Source: Akkermansiaceae bacterium (GTDB taxonomy: Bacteria; Verrucomicrobiota; Verrucomicrobiia; Verrucomicrobiales; Akkermansiaceae). Taken from it: a stretch of 64,000 nucleotides of DNA. Made by a program: the position numbers and the translations under genes. Shown here one piece after another: positions 36,034 to 44,916 of this stretch (positions within the stretch are counted from its first letter, which is position 1; each line of letters begins with the position of its first letter). The DNA lies in NCBI GenBank assembly GCA_017798145.1, contig CP059069.1:1535226-1599225 (forward strand), read 5' to 3'. Under the pieces are notes generated by a model. That model worked only from the letters and a program-made list of their open reading frames with translations, made no database searches and was not told the DNA's origin.

Positions 36034-36154
36034 GGCGCAAACTTGCCTGAAAGGTGGGCAGGTTGTCGAGTGGGAAAAAAATTGCCTCCCATCGGATGAT
36101 CCATTCTGATCCTTTACGGACAAAACAATCCGGCACAACACCGTTTCGGATTCC

Positions 36155-36174
36155 GTCCTCACTTTGGGGACTAT
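36155..36174 (+). promoter_or_regulatory. Recurrent GTCATCACTTTGGGGAC-type motif, site 10
   Basis: Reads GTCCTCACTTTGGGGACTAT, 55 bp before the PEP-CTERM start at 36230 and pointing toward it, in the divergent promoter region shared with the regulator gene. Confidence 0.5.
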
Positions 36175-36229
36175 CCGAGTGCCTTGAAATGTGCTGAGAT
36201 GATAGGCTCCAAAAGGAAGCAAACAAACC

Positions 36230-36994
36230 ATGAAACAAACCATGAAAAACACCAGATATATCCCCGTTCTCGCCGCGCTCGCGCTCGGCATCACCTCCAG
36301 CCACGCCGCGATCACTCTTGTCAATACGGGATTCGCCGCTACCAATGGTAGTGGTCAAAGCGGCACTCTGACGAGGGATGTGGCCACTTATACCTATAGC
36401 TACGACGCTGGCGCAAGTTTCGACATGCTGGTGGTGACCGTCAGTCGTGAAGGGGGAGGGGGACTCAGTGTGACTTATGCCAATGTCGGCATGAATTCGG
36501 CGACCCCGACAGCTGGCAGCACCGGCGTCAGCATCTACTACCTCAACACCACCGCGTCCAGCGGGGACATCGTGTTGAATTTCGGTGGCGGATCCAATGG
36601 CGTCGGCATCGGCATCGCAGCGATCAAGAGTGACAATGGTGACCCGATTGCTGTCTTTGACGCCGATTTCGGCACCGGCACCAGCATCAGCATCGACACT
36701 GCGGATGACAGCTTCACGATGTGGGCGATCGACACCAACCTCGGCCCTTTCGACGATCTCCCCGCAGTCCAAATCAACAAGAACACGGATGTCGGATCCA
36801 ACGGCTATGCCGCCGCTTATAAATTGGTTACTACGGGTTCCGTTGGAGACACTTACTCTTATAACTTCACCGGCACTACAGGAACTCAGGCAGCCCGGGG
36901 AATCGCGGCAGCCAACTTCGTGGTCGTCCCCGAGCCCTCCGCCGCCCTGCTCGGCGCTCTGGGAGCACTCTGCCTGCTCCGCCGTCGCCGTTGA
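36230..36994 (+). CDS. PEP-CTERM sorting-domain protein
   Basis: 254 residues. AAAAGGAAG at 36211-36219 is a plausible ribosome-binding site for the ATG at 36230. A 12-bp direct repeat (AAACAAACCATG, 36221-36244) provides a second in-frame ATG four codons later. Signal peptide through SSHAAI. The centre is beta-rich and glycine/threonine-rich; the C-terminus carries VPEPSAA, a hydrophobic stretch and the RRRR tail that defines PEP-CTERM proteins. It is followed by a strong terminator and then the sulfatase gene. Surface display or release by an exosortase is expected from the family. Confidence 0.9.
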   Translation: MKQTMKNTRYIPVLAALALGITSSHAAITLVNTGFAATNGSGQSGTLTRDVATYTYSYDAGASFDMLVVTVSREGGGGLSVTYANVGMNSATPTAGSTGVSIYYLNTTASSGDIVLNFGGGSNGVGIGIAAIKSDNGDPIAVFDADFGTGTSISIDTADDSFTMWAIDTNLGPFDDLPAVQINKNTDVGSNGYAAAYKLVTTGSVGDTYSYNFTGTTGTQAARGIAAANFVVVPEPSAALLGALGALCLLRRRR

Positions 36995-37025
36995 TTCTTC
37001 GGCGGTTTCCACGCATCCGTCTTCC

Positions 37026-37056
37026 ATGCCCCGTTCCGCCCGCCGGAACGGGGCAT
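37026..37056 (+). terminator. Terminator-like hairpin after the PEP-CTERM gene
   Basis: A perfect 13-bp stem (ATGCCCCGTTCCG at 37026-37038 with 37044-37056) and 5-nt loop lies 32 bp after the stop at 36994; only a short T-run (TTT) follows. It lies 19 bp before the next start codon, so it may be an attenuating rather than complete stop. Confidence 0.6.
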
Positions 37057-37074
37057 TTCCTTGAACCCGATACA

Positions 37075-38535
37075 ATGAAACTTCCCCTCTTCCTTTTCAC
37101 CGCCCTGCTATCGGCATTCGTCGCCGTGCCCTTCGCATCCTCCGCGCCGCGCCCGAACGTCCTGCTCATCATGGTGGACGACCTGAATTACGAACTCGGC
37201 TGCTACGGCAGCAAGAGCGCGAAGTCGCCGCACATCGATTCCTTCGCGGCGAGCGCGACGCGGTTCACGCGGGCCTATTGCCAGGCTCCGCTCTGCAACC
37301 CCTCCCGCACCAGCATGCTCACCGGACTGCGGCCGGAAAGCATCGGGGTGATCGACAACAACACGCATTTCCGCTGGAAGCGCCCGGACATCCGGACCCT
37401 GCCGCAGAAATTCCAGGCGGCGGGCTGGCGCGCGGAGGCATACGGGAAAATTTTCCACGGCGGCAGCACGCCCATCGAAGACGGCGCCTCGTGGGATGCC
37501 GGCCCGGGCACCGGCAAGCCCCTGCCCGTTCAGCCCGCGCAAACCGGGAAGCCCGACCGGAATGTGGAACCGAAGCCCGATGCGAAGACCGCCCGCCAAA
37601 AGAACAACCCCTGGGACAACTGGGGGGCCATCCCCGGAGGCGACACCGCGGCGGGAGACGGCAAATTCTCCCGCTCCGCCGCCGCCGCGATGAAGCGGAT
37701 GAAGGACGCGCCGTTTTTCCTCGCCGTCGGTTTCAAGAAACCCCACGCGCCGCTGATGGCGCCGGAGGCCTACTTCGCCATGCACACCCCGCAGGCCGCG
37801 CATTTGCCGAAGAGTTTCCGCTACCCCGACGAGCCGCCGATCACCTACCTGCCCGCCGTCGCGCTGAGGCCGAACTTCGACCTCTTCGGCCCGCAGCGCA
37901 CGGTCACCGGCACCCGCGACGAGGCGCTCTCCGCCCGCGCCGCCTACGCCGCCTGCGTTTCCTACATCGACGCGCAGGTCGGCATCGTGCTCGACACCCT
38001 CGACGAACTGGGACTCCGCGACAACACCATCGTGATCTTCGTCAGCGACCACGGCTTCCACCTCGGCGAGCACGGCCTGTGGTCCAAGATGACCCTGCTG
38101 GAGGAAAGCCTGCGCGCGCCGATGATGATCCGCGCCCCGGGGATCGCGCCCGGAGTCTGCGGGCGCGTGGTCGAGCTGTTGGATATTTATCCTACAACAC
38201 TCGATCTCGCCGGCCTGCCCGCCGCCGATCATGCCGAAGGCCGCAGCCTCGCACCGTTGATGCGCCAGCCGGACCGTGAGTGGCCGCACCCCGCCTACGC
38301 CCAGCTGCCCCGCCAGCCGAATCTCCCCGGCGGAGCCCGGATGACCGAGGAAATGGGTGGCCGGAGCGTCCATCTGGATCGCTGGCACTACGTGCGGTGG
38401 AACGGCGGGGAGGAGGCGCTCTTCGACCTCACGGGCGACCCTTTCGAGATGGAGAACCTCGTCGGCAAACCCGAACACGACGCCACCCTTGCCGACATGA
38501 GGAAACGGATGGAGGCGTATCCGGCGAAGCCCTGA
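37075..38535 (+). CDS. Secreted S1 sulfatase, iduronate-2-sulfatase-like
   Basis: 486 residues from the ATG at 37075 (MKLPLFLFTALLSAFVAVPF signal). Metal site D35-D36 (LIMVDDLNYELGCYG), formylglycine motif C74-N-P-S-R78, a KxP-H region (VGFKKPHAPLMAP) and FVSDHGFHLGEHG. KKPH together with LxGSVYDQLG-like spacing is common in iduronate-2-sulfatase/S1_7 members, so a uronate 2-O-sulfate is a reasonable but unproven substrate. It follows the PEP-CTERM gene by 80 bp, with a hairpin between. Confidence 0.9.
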   Translation: MKLPLFLFTALLSAFVAVPFASSAPRPNVLLIMVDDLNYELGCYGSKSAKSPHIDSFAASATRFTRAYCQAPLCNPSRTSMLTGLRPESIGVIDNNTHFRWKRPDIRTLPQKFQAAGWRAEAYGKIFHGGSTPIEDGASWDAGPGTGKPLPVQPAQTGKPDRNVEPKPDAKTARQKNNPWDNWGAIPGGDTAAGDGKFSRSAAAAMKRMKDAPFFLAVGFKKPHAPLMAPEAYFAMHTPQAAHLPKSFRYPDEPPITYLPAVALRPNFDLFGPQRTVTGTRDEALSARAAYAACVSYIDAQVGIVLDTLDELGLRDNTIVIFVSDHGFHLGEHGLWSKMTLLEESLRAPMMIRAPGIAPGVCGRVVELLDIYPTTLDLAGLPAADHAEGRSLAPLMRQPDREWPHPAYAQLPRQPNLPGGARMTEEMGGRSVHLDRWHYVRWNGGEEALFDLTGDPFEMENLVGKPEHDATLADMRKRMEAYPAKP

Positions 38536-38802
38536 ATCCGCATCGGCGGGAGTCCCCAGGGTCTCCCCGGCACGGGTTCCAACCTGTATGAAAAGCAGGC
38601 AAGTCGAGCGAAGGGAATCCCCTTGCCACGCGGCATTTCCAACAGGTCTATGGCGCGGTGCCGCGTCACGGAAACACCCGGACCCGCAGGGAGCTACCGG
38701 CGTGTCGTCGCAATGGTGACTAGCAAGCGATCATTAAAACCTGTAATTACCATGTATCCGCATCATCAGGTCTTGCATGATCGCGCCAAACCCAAGTTCC
38801 GC

Positions 38803-41800
38803 ATGAACCCGAAATCCGAGTCCCATCCATCATCCGCCGGTCACCGCCGCATGGCCCGGCGTGGTTTTGCGCTTGTGGCGACCCTCACGATGATGGTGTT
38901 GCTGGTGCTGCTGGCGGTCGGTCTGCTGAGCCTTTCGGCGGTCTCGCTGCGCGCATCGTCTCAAAACTCCGCCATGGCCGCGGCGCAGGCAAACGCCCGG
39001 ATGGCCCTGATGCTGGCGATCGGCCAGTTGCAGTCCGAGCTTGGGCCGGACTCGAGGATTTCCGCACCGCACGATCTGGCGGGTGGGGACTCCGGCGGGC
39101 GGCCGCACTGGACCGCGGTTTACGATGCCTGGAAGGCTCCGGATCCTGCGAGCAATGTGGCAGATTCGCCCGGAGATCGGAAAGTCGTCTTCCGCAAATG
39201 GCTGGTCTCCGGCGAAGCGGGGACAACCGCTGACGAGATCCTGCTGGTGGGACCGGGCACGCTCGGCTCGCCTTCGGCGGCGGTTGACCAAGTGCGTGTG
39301 CCATCCCAAAAACTGGATGCAGGCAGCCGCAGCGGGCGGATCGCATGGTGGACATCCGATGAAGGGATGAAGGCCAGGATCAACGCGGGGCCGGACGACA
39401 GCCCGTTGGTGCAGGACGTTTCCAACCCGCTGTTCCATGTGCAGTCCCCGCCGCATCCCGACCATCGGGTGTTCGCCGCGCTCGGGAATTTCGAATGGAA
39501 GGACGGCCAGAGGGAAATGGCGCTTTCCCAAGGGCAGGTCAATCTCGCCGCCGGGTTGGGGAAAGCCGGTCTGGGCTCTTCTTTCCATGATCTCACCGTC
39601 CACAGCGAAGGCGTGCTGGCCGATGTGAGGACGGGACGGCTGAAACGGGATCTCACGCAGCTCCTGAGCCGCCCGCTTTCCGAGCTGGAGGACAAGCCGC
39701 TTTACCTCGCCGACGGGCGCATCAACCGCTTCGATATCACCCCGGCTGGAGTGGTGGCCAACAGGTCGTTTGTGGGGCCATGGAGCTCCTCGCGTTACAA
39801 GGCGGCCGAATGGGGCATCAATCTCGAGGAACTCGCCCTCTTCCACAACATCCACCGCGAGATCGACTGGTCCGGAGGGGTGCCGACGCTTGCCACCAAG
39901 GATAGCGCGGACGGTCTCGCCATGGACCGCTTCTACATGTATGGCAAGCCCGCGATCGAAGCGATACAGTTCATCCTGTGCCTGCAGGCGGTCCAGACCG
40001 GCGGCACTGCGGCCGACCCCATCTACAAGATGCAGATGATGTGCGACGGGATGGTCGTCCTCGCCAACCCCAACGATGTGCGACTGCGCTTCCCGCCGGG
40101 TCTCGTGAAATTCCTGGACCTGATCACCCTGCCCTACGATGTGAAACTGAAGATCACGAAGGCGAACGGCTCCATCCTCGAAAGGAAGACGATCCCCCCG
40201 AAAAACAAGCTTTTCGTCGGCTACATCGAGGGCGGCTTCGGCGGAATGCCGGCCGATGGCTTCGATCTCGAACCCGGGGAAGCCGCCGCCTTCGGATCGA
40301 CCACGGCAAGCGGATACGACCTGAACATCCGCCGTGGATTCGTCCCCAGCGGCGGGGTCAGCATGTCGTGGAACCTGAATGTCACCGGGCTGAAAAAGGC
40401 CGACATGGTGGACTTCGAGCTATTGAAAACCACGGCCGCGAGGAACAACTCCAACAGCAACATGTATTACCAGGCGTGGCATGGCAATCCGGGGGGCAGG
40501 CGGATCTTCGAATCCGCAAACCTGACCAAGGATAGCGGCGCGCCGGATGGCGACCTGATGAATGCTTTCCTCCCGGAGAAAATCCTTCCGCCCCAGGTTC
40601 GGCCGGTCAGCGACTTCATCGACAAGCCGCAGCCGATCATGGTGATGAGCGTCATCAAGAATGTGGAACAAAGCTCCAGCGCGAACAATCCCGACGCCTT
40701 GCCCTCGCGGCCCTTCCTGCTCGATGAACCCGCTACCGGGGGAGGTGCGATCTGGCGGAATGCGATTCCCCACGACTTGCATGCCTCCCAGCTGCTGTTC
40801 ACGGCGGAGCCGCTCAACTACCAGTTCCGCTCCCTCGCCGCCGGTGCGGGAGGGCGCAACGTGTATCACGGCGGCGGACGCCAGCCTTCGGTCGGTGGTG
40901 AGTTCCGGGTGATCAAGCGCCGGATCCCGCTTGCCCCGCCGCTCTCGCTCGGGGCCTTCGAGAACGCCATCGCCGGCAGTTTCGGCGCCCACTTCGGGGA
41001 GGTCAGCAGTGCCTGGGGCACGATCGGCCCGGGTGTCGATCCGGACAATACGGCACTCGCCAGCACCCTCGGGGCCGGCTTTCCGGTCATCTCCAAGGCG
41101 ATCGGGAATTCCTTCACAAATCCCTTCCTCGCGCCCGGTCAGGTTTACCGCCCGGGCAGCGGCAGCGGCACCGTGGGACGGGTGGCCACCGACCCGTCAT
41201 GGATGGTGAATACGGCGCTCTGGGATTCCTGGTTCCTCTCCGGAATCGTGGACGGTAGCGGCACCGCCGCCGCCAATCCCATGAAAGACCTCCGCACCCC
41301 CCGCGCCCAGTTCCGCGATCTCGCGGAGGGAACCGGGACGCTCAGGAACACACGTTTCCGCTTCCATCCCCACAAGTCTCCGGAAATGGCGCTCGACGAG
41401 CTGTTCACCGGGGAGGGGTTCAAGGGCGCGGCGCTCAACACCCTCGGGAAATACCTCCTGATCGACGGAGCCTTCAACGTGAACTCCACCTCCGCCGAGG
41501 CATGGACCGCGATGTTCCGCAGCGTGGCCGGCCAGGAGCTGCTCGGCTCGACCAAGACTTTCACCAACCCCTTCTGCACCCTCGGCTACACGGCCAGTGA
41601 AGCAACCTCCGGCCCGCAAGGCGACTGGAGCGGCCTCCGCGACCTTACCGACGCTCAGATCACGGATTTGGCCAAGGCGACCGTGGAGGAAGTGAAAGCG
41701 CGCGGCCCTTTCCTCAGCATGGCGGATTTCGTGAACCGGCGGCCGAACTCCGGCGATTCCGGCCAGCAGGTTCTCGGCGCGCTTCAGGCGGCCATCGACA

Positions 41801-42198
41801 AGAGCGGCCTCAACGACCGCTTCACGGCGGGCAACCGGAAGGTCACACAAGCCGATCTGGATCCCCTGGATGGCAATGGAAGCGTGGCTAACGAGCCCGC
41901 GCCCGCCCGCGCGATCGGAGCCGCCGGTCACCTCCGCCAGGCAAACATCCTCACCGCCCTCGGTTCCCAGACCAGCGTGAGATCGGATACCTTCGTGGTC
42001 CGTGCCTACGGCGACAGCCGCGACAAGGCCGGCAACATCCAGGCGACCGCTTACTGCGAGGCGGTCGTCCAGCGCGTGCCGGAATTCCTTGATCCAAGCG
42101 ATCCGCCCGAGGTCACTCCGGTTTCCCCTGTCAACCAACTCTTCGGGCGAGCCTTCCGGATGGTTTCCTTCCGCTGGCTCGCGCCTTCCGAGATATAA
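38803..42198 (+). CDS. Giant prepilin-like (PilX/GspK-type) exported protein
   Basis: About 1,131 residues from the ATG at 38803; in-frame ATGs at 38713 and 38752 are alternatives, and none has a clear ribosome-binding site. The N-terminus MARRGFALVATLTMMVLLVLL has a prepilin-type cleavage site after Gly21 but lacks the Glu at mature position 5, as in minor pseudopilins of the GspK/PilX type. After the stem comes ANARMALMLAIGQLQSELG, typical of large verrucomicrobial PilX-like proteins, and near the end RGPFLSMADFVNRRP. The 1-kilo-residue head has no other recognised domain. It starts a run of seven closely spaced genes (gap of 12 bp to the next), tying this fibre-type protein to glycan-degradation genes. 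Confidence 0.82.
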   Translation: MNPKSESHPSSAGHRRMARRGFALVATLTMMVLLVLLAVGLLSLSAVSLRASSQNSAMAAAQANARMALMLAIGQLQSELGPDSRISAPHDLAGGDSGGRPHWTAVYDAWKAPDPASNVADSPGDRKVVFRKWLVSGEAGTTADEILLVGPGTLGSPSAAVDQVRVPSQKLDAGSRSGRIAWWTSDEGMKARINAGPDDSPLVQDVSNPLFHVQSPPHPDHRVFAALGNFEWKDGQREMALSQGQVNLAAGLGKAGLGSSFHDLTVHSEGVLADVRTGRLKRDLTQLLSRPLSELEDKPLYLADGRINRFDITPAGVVANRSFVGPWSSSRYKAAEWGINLEELALFHNIHREIDWSGGVPTLATKDSADGLAMDRFYMYGKPAIEAIQFILCLQAVQTGGTAADPIYKMQMMCDGMVVLANPNDVRLRFPPGLVKFLDLITLPYDVKLKITKANGSILERKTIPPKNKLFVGYIEGGFGGMPADGFDLEPGEAAAFGSTTASGYDLNIRRGFVPSGGVSMSWNLNVTGLKKADMVDFELLKTTAARNNSNSNMYYQAWHGNPGGRRIFESANLTKDSGAPDGDLMNAFLPEKILPPQVRPVSDFIDKPQPIMVMSVIKNVEQSSSANNPDALPSRPFLLDEPATGGGAIWRNAIPHDLHASQLLFTAEPLNYQFRSLAAGAGGRNVYHGGGRQPSVGGEFRVIKRRIPLAPPLSLGAFENAIAGSFGAHFGEVSSAWGTIGPGVDPDNTALASTLGAGFPVISKAIGNSFTNPFLAPGQVYRPGSGSGTVGRVATDPSWMVNTALWDSWFLSGIVDGSGTAAANPMKDLRTPRAQFRDLAEGTGTLRNTRFRFHPHKSPEMALDELFTGEGFKGAALNTLGKYLLIDGAFNVNSTSAEAWTAMFRSVAGQELLGSTKTFTNPFCTLGYTASEATSGPQGDWSGLRDLTDAQITDLAKATVEEVKARGPFLSMADFVNRRPNSGDSGQQVLGALQAAIDKSGLNDRFTAGNRKVTQADLDPLDGNGSVANEPAPARAIGAAGHLRQANILTALGSQTSVRSDTFVVRAYGDSRDKAGNIQATAYCEAVVQRVPEFLDPSDPPEVTPVSPVNQLFGRAFRMVSFRWLAPSEI

Positions 42199-42210
42199 AC
42201 CGCTTGTCCG

Positions 42211-42939
42211 ATGCATTCGCTTCACCACCACCCTTCCTTTCTGCTCGCCGCTGTTTTCTGCTCGGCCATGGCATTCGCCCCGTGCTTGGTCGCGGAACCC
42301 GCATCCACCGCCACACCCGGCGGCACCAGGGATTCCGCCCCGAAAGTCCGCCTGGTCTTCCTGTCGACCCTCGCGCAGGACGAAGTGTTGGTTCTCGCAT
42401 CCCCCGGCGAGGATGGGAAATGGACGGAGCACGGGGAATTGAAAGCGAGGCCGTCGTTCATCACCGATTGGCTTGAAGTGCCCGCCGGTGAGACCCACCT
42501 CACCCGCCGGACACCCGAAGGTCTGGTTTCCAAAGGGAAATTCAACGTTCCTCCGCGTGCCCGCTCCGTTCTCGCGGTCATTGTGGCCGATCCGGCTGCT
42601 GAAAACTATCGCTCAAAGGTAATCGATCCTGCGAAGCAGGGGTTCGCGCGCGGCTCGACCCTTGTCATGAATCTCAGCAAAAACAGCGCGTTGGTGGTTC
42701 TCGGCGGAACCCGGCTTACCGTGGAACCGGCAGCCACGAAGGTTTCCAAGGCGACCCCGGAAGCCAACGGCATGTACCGGATGCTTGCAGGCTACAAGGA
42801 TAAGGACGATAAATTGGTCGTATGCTACGACCGCTACGTCTCAAGCGATTCCAAAGCACGCGAGTTCCTGTTTCTTCTTCCCGATGAGAATACGGGCCTG
42901 AGGGTTCTCTCGCTTCCCGAATTCGGAGACGTTGACTGA
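42211..42939 (+). CDS. Secreted protein of unknown function next to the prepilin-like gene
   Basis: 242 residues with a signal region near residues 9-28 (SFLLAAVFCSAMAFAPCLVA). No domain was recognised. The chain reads as two small beta domains: VRLVFLSTLAQDEVLVLA and, further on, STLVMNLSKNSALVVLGGTRLTV. The pattern resembles partner proteins that follow verrucomicrobial PilX-like genes. It is 12 bp after the giant prepilin-like gene and 12 bp before the next gene, so co-translation is likely. Confidence 0.78.
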   Translation: MHSLHHHPSFLLAAVFCSAMAFAPCLVAEPASTATPGGTRDSAPKVRLVFLSTLAQDEVLVLASPGEDGKWTEHGELKARPSFITDWLEVPAGETHLTRRTPEGLVSKGKFNVPPRARSVLAVIVADPAAENYRSKVIDPAKQGFARGSTLVMNLSKNSALVVLGGTRLTVEPAATKVSKATPEANGMYRMLAGYKDKDDKLVVCYDRYVSSDSKAREFLFLLPDENTGLRVLSLPEFGDVD

Positions 42940-42951
42940 CCCGTATTGAAC

Positions 42952-44895
42952 ATGATCCGAATCCCCACCATCCCTATCTTGATCTCCCGGCATCGGTTCC
43001 TCGCCGTGGCACTCCTGATCGGCGCGGTGGATCTGGTCCAAGCCGACACCCTTTCGGTGGATGAGCGTTTCGCCGGGCATGGGAAACTCGTCGCGGAAAC
43101 ACATGCCGAGTCACTCCAACTGCGCGAAAAGAACCTGCGGAAAACCATCGCTCGCGGCACCGTGTGGCCGTCCGGCGTCTGGGGGGATAACCTTTGGTGC
43201 CTCAGCGCCCTTTACCTCAACGAGAAAACCGATGAGGCGAATGCGCGCCTGCTCAAACAGGCGAATGATTTCATCGCATCGAAGCCGGACCCCGCGCTCA
43301 CCACATCGCCGGAGCATCCCGGCAAACTGCCATGGTCTTTCTTCTCCATCACCGACTACGTGAGGATCCTGTATCTTTTCCACGCAAACAGCACACAATT
43401 CCCCGGTCGCCTGGATCCGCAGACCGAGGCGGCGATGAAGGAATCCCTCTGGCTCTGGGTCCGTGGAGCGAGCCGCCTTTCCGAGGTGGGTGCGGACGAC
43501 CAATTCCTGCTCCTGGGCACGGAAAACCACGATCTCAACCGACGGCCGCCGTATTATCTCATCACCGCATTCCTGAAAGAGGATCCCGCCTATCGCGACA
43601 GGAAGCTCGATGACGGGCACAGCGTCGCCGAGCATGCCGCCGCCTACACCCGGTTCTTCCGCGAATGGCCGCGCAGCCGCGCGAAGACCGGCCTCTGGAT
43701 CGAGATCGGCTCCACCACCTATCAGAAATATTCGTGGCCCGCGCTTTTCAACCTGCACGAGCTTTCGCCCGATCCGGTCATCCGGCACCGCTTCGGGCTG
43801 CTGCTCGACCTCGCTTTCATCGAGGAGGCGCAGATCTCGGTGCGGGGACGGCGCGGCGGCGGGCAGAGCCGCGCCGAGGGTGTTCCCAACGGCTTCAGCG
43901 GCTACAAGAACCTGCTCTTCGCCCGCGCGGGCCAGCCGGCCGGCTCCAGCCACTCGCGGGTGATCGAGACCAGCCGCTACCAGCTCCCGGCTGCAGCCAT
44001 CCTGCTGGATAAGCGTGCGTTTCCGGCGGTCAGGCCTTTCGTAATCCGCAACCGCGTTCTCGGCCGGTCGGAGACCCGTGGGGCGGACGGCGAAGCCCAG
44101 CGCATCGCCCCCGACTCGGCGCTGGTCAATTACGCCTGGCGCTCTCCGCACTACCTGCTCGGGAGCACCTTGCAAAACCCTTCCCTTGAATATGCCGGCA
44201 TATCGAGACAGAAACGCTGGTGCGGCCTGCTCATCGACGACCCCTCCGCGGATCGCGTCGGCTCGATCGGGGTGGTCATCGGGAAAACCCGGGGCGGGCG
44301 CCCGCAACATTCCTTCTGGAGCGTGCAGCACGAGAACGTGATGATCCTCCAGCGAATCGCCAACGTAAAGGAAGGCGGATCCTACAGCACCGGGGAAATC
44401 AGCATGGACTTCGATGCGCCGGGACTCGAGATCATCGACGAGGACGGCTGGATTTTTGCCAGCACCGGCAAGGCCTTCGCCGCCGTGAAATTCCTCGATG
44501 GCGGCCACCGCTGGGACAAGGCCCGCAGGGTCGCCTCCCCGGCGGATTTCACCGGGCTGAACGACACCGGGCGCATCCTGCTCCATGCGGGTGACGTCAC
44601 CACCCATGGTTCGTTCGACCGCTTTCGCGAAAGCCTGCGCGCATGCGAACTCGTGGTCAGCGCCGACAAGGTGGACTACCGTTTCGGAGAGGCCAAACAG
44701 CGCCTCGAAATGTTCCGCTACGATGTGAAAGCCCGGGACTCCTTCAGTTTGCCACGCATCAACGGCTCGCCCATCGATCTCCATCCCAAGGCCGTCTACG
44801 AGAGCCCCTTTCTCAAAGGAGCCTCAAACAGCGATCGTATCGCCGTAACCGTCGGCCCGGTCCGGCAGGTGCTCGATTTTTCGTCCGCCCCATGA
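42952..44895 (+). CDS. Secreted helical-toroid-like protein, possible polysaccharide lyase
   Basis: 647 residues from the ATG at 42952 (a TTG two codons upstream is possible). Signal region MIRIPTIPILISRHRFLAVALL to VQAD. The first 330 residues are helical and aromatic-rich, with GTENHDLNRRPPYYLITAFL near residue 185; E-N-H-D motifs of this kind and an N-terminal alpha/alpha toroid followed by a beta-sandwich are common in polysaccharide lyases. The second half (from about 390) is beta-rich. Candidate catalytic residues are the Asn-His of ENHD and a Tyr of the following helix, but no family could be named with confidence. It is in an operon with a sulfatase and DUF1961, which supports a role in cleaving a sulfated glycan. 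Confidence 0.7.
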   Translation: MIRIPTIPILISRHRFLAVALLIGAVDLVQADTLSVDERFAGHGKLVAETHAESLQLREKNLRKTIARGTVWPSGVWGDNLWCLSALYLNEKTDEANARLLKQANDFIASKPDPALTTSPEHPGKLPWSFFSITDYVRILYLFHANSTQFPGRLDPQTEAAMKESLWLWVRGASRLSEVGADDQFLLLGTENHDLNRRPPYYLITAFLKEDPAYRDRKLDDGHSVAEHAAAYTRFFREWPRSRAKTGLWIEIGSTTYQKYSWPALFNLHELSPDPVIRHRFGLLLDLAFIEEAQISVRGRRGGGQSRAEGVPNGFSGYKNLLFARAGQPAGSSHSRVIETSRYQLPAAAILLDKRAFPAVRPFVIRNRVLGRSETRGADGEAQRIAPDSALVNYAWRSPHYLLGSTLQNPSLEYAGISRQKRWCGLLIDDPSADRVGSIGVVIGKTRGGRPQHSFWSVQHENVMILQRIANVKEGGSYSTGEISMDFDAPGLEIIDEDGWIFASTGKAFAAVKFLDGGHRWDKARRVASPADFTGLNDTGRILLHAGDVTTHGSFDRFRESLRACELVVSADKVDYRFGEAKQRLEMFRYDVKARDSFSLPRINGSPIDLHPKAVYESPFLKGASNSDRIAVTVGPVRQVLDFSSAP

Positions 44896-44916
44896 TCCGC
44901 CCCTGACTCCTTTCCC

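Noticed and set aside
38536-38802. tRNA-like GGTTCC segment near 38570
   Set aside because: No cloverleaf arms or acceptor pairing could be drawn around it.
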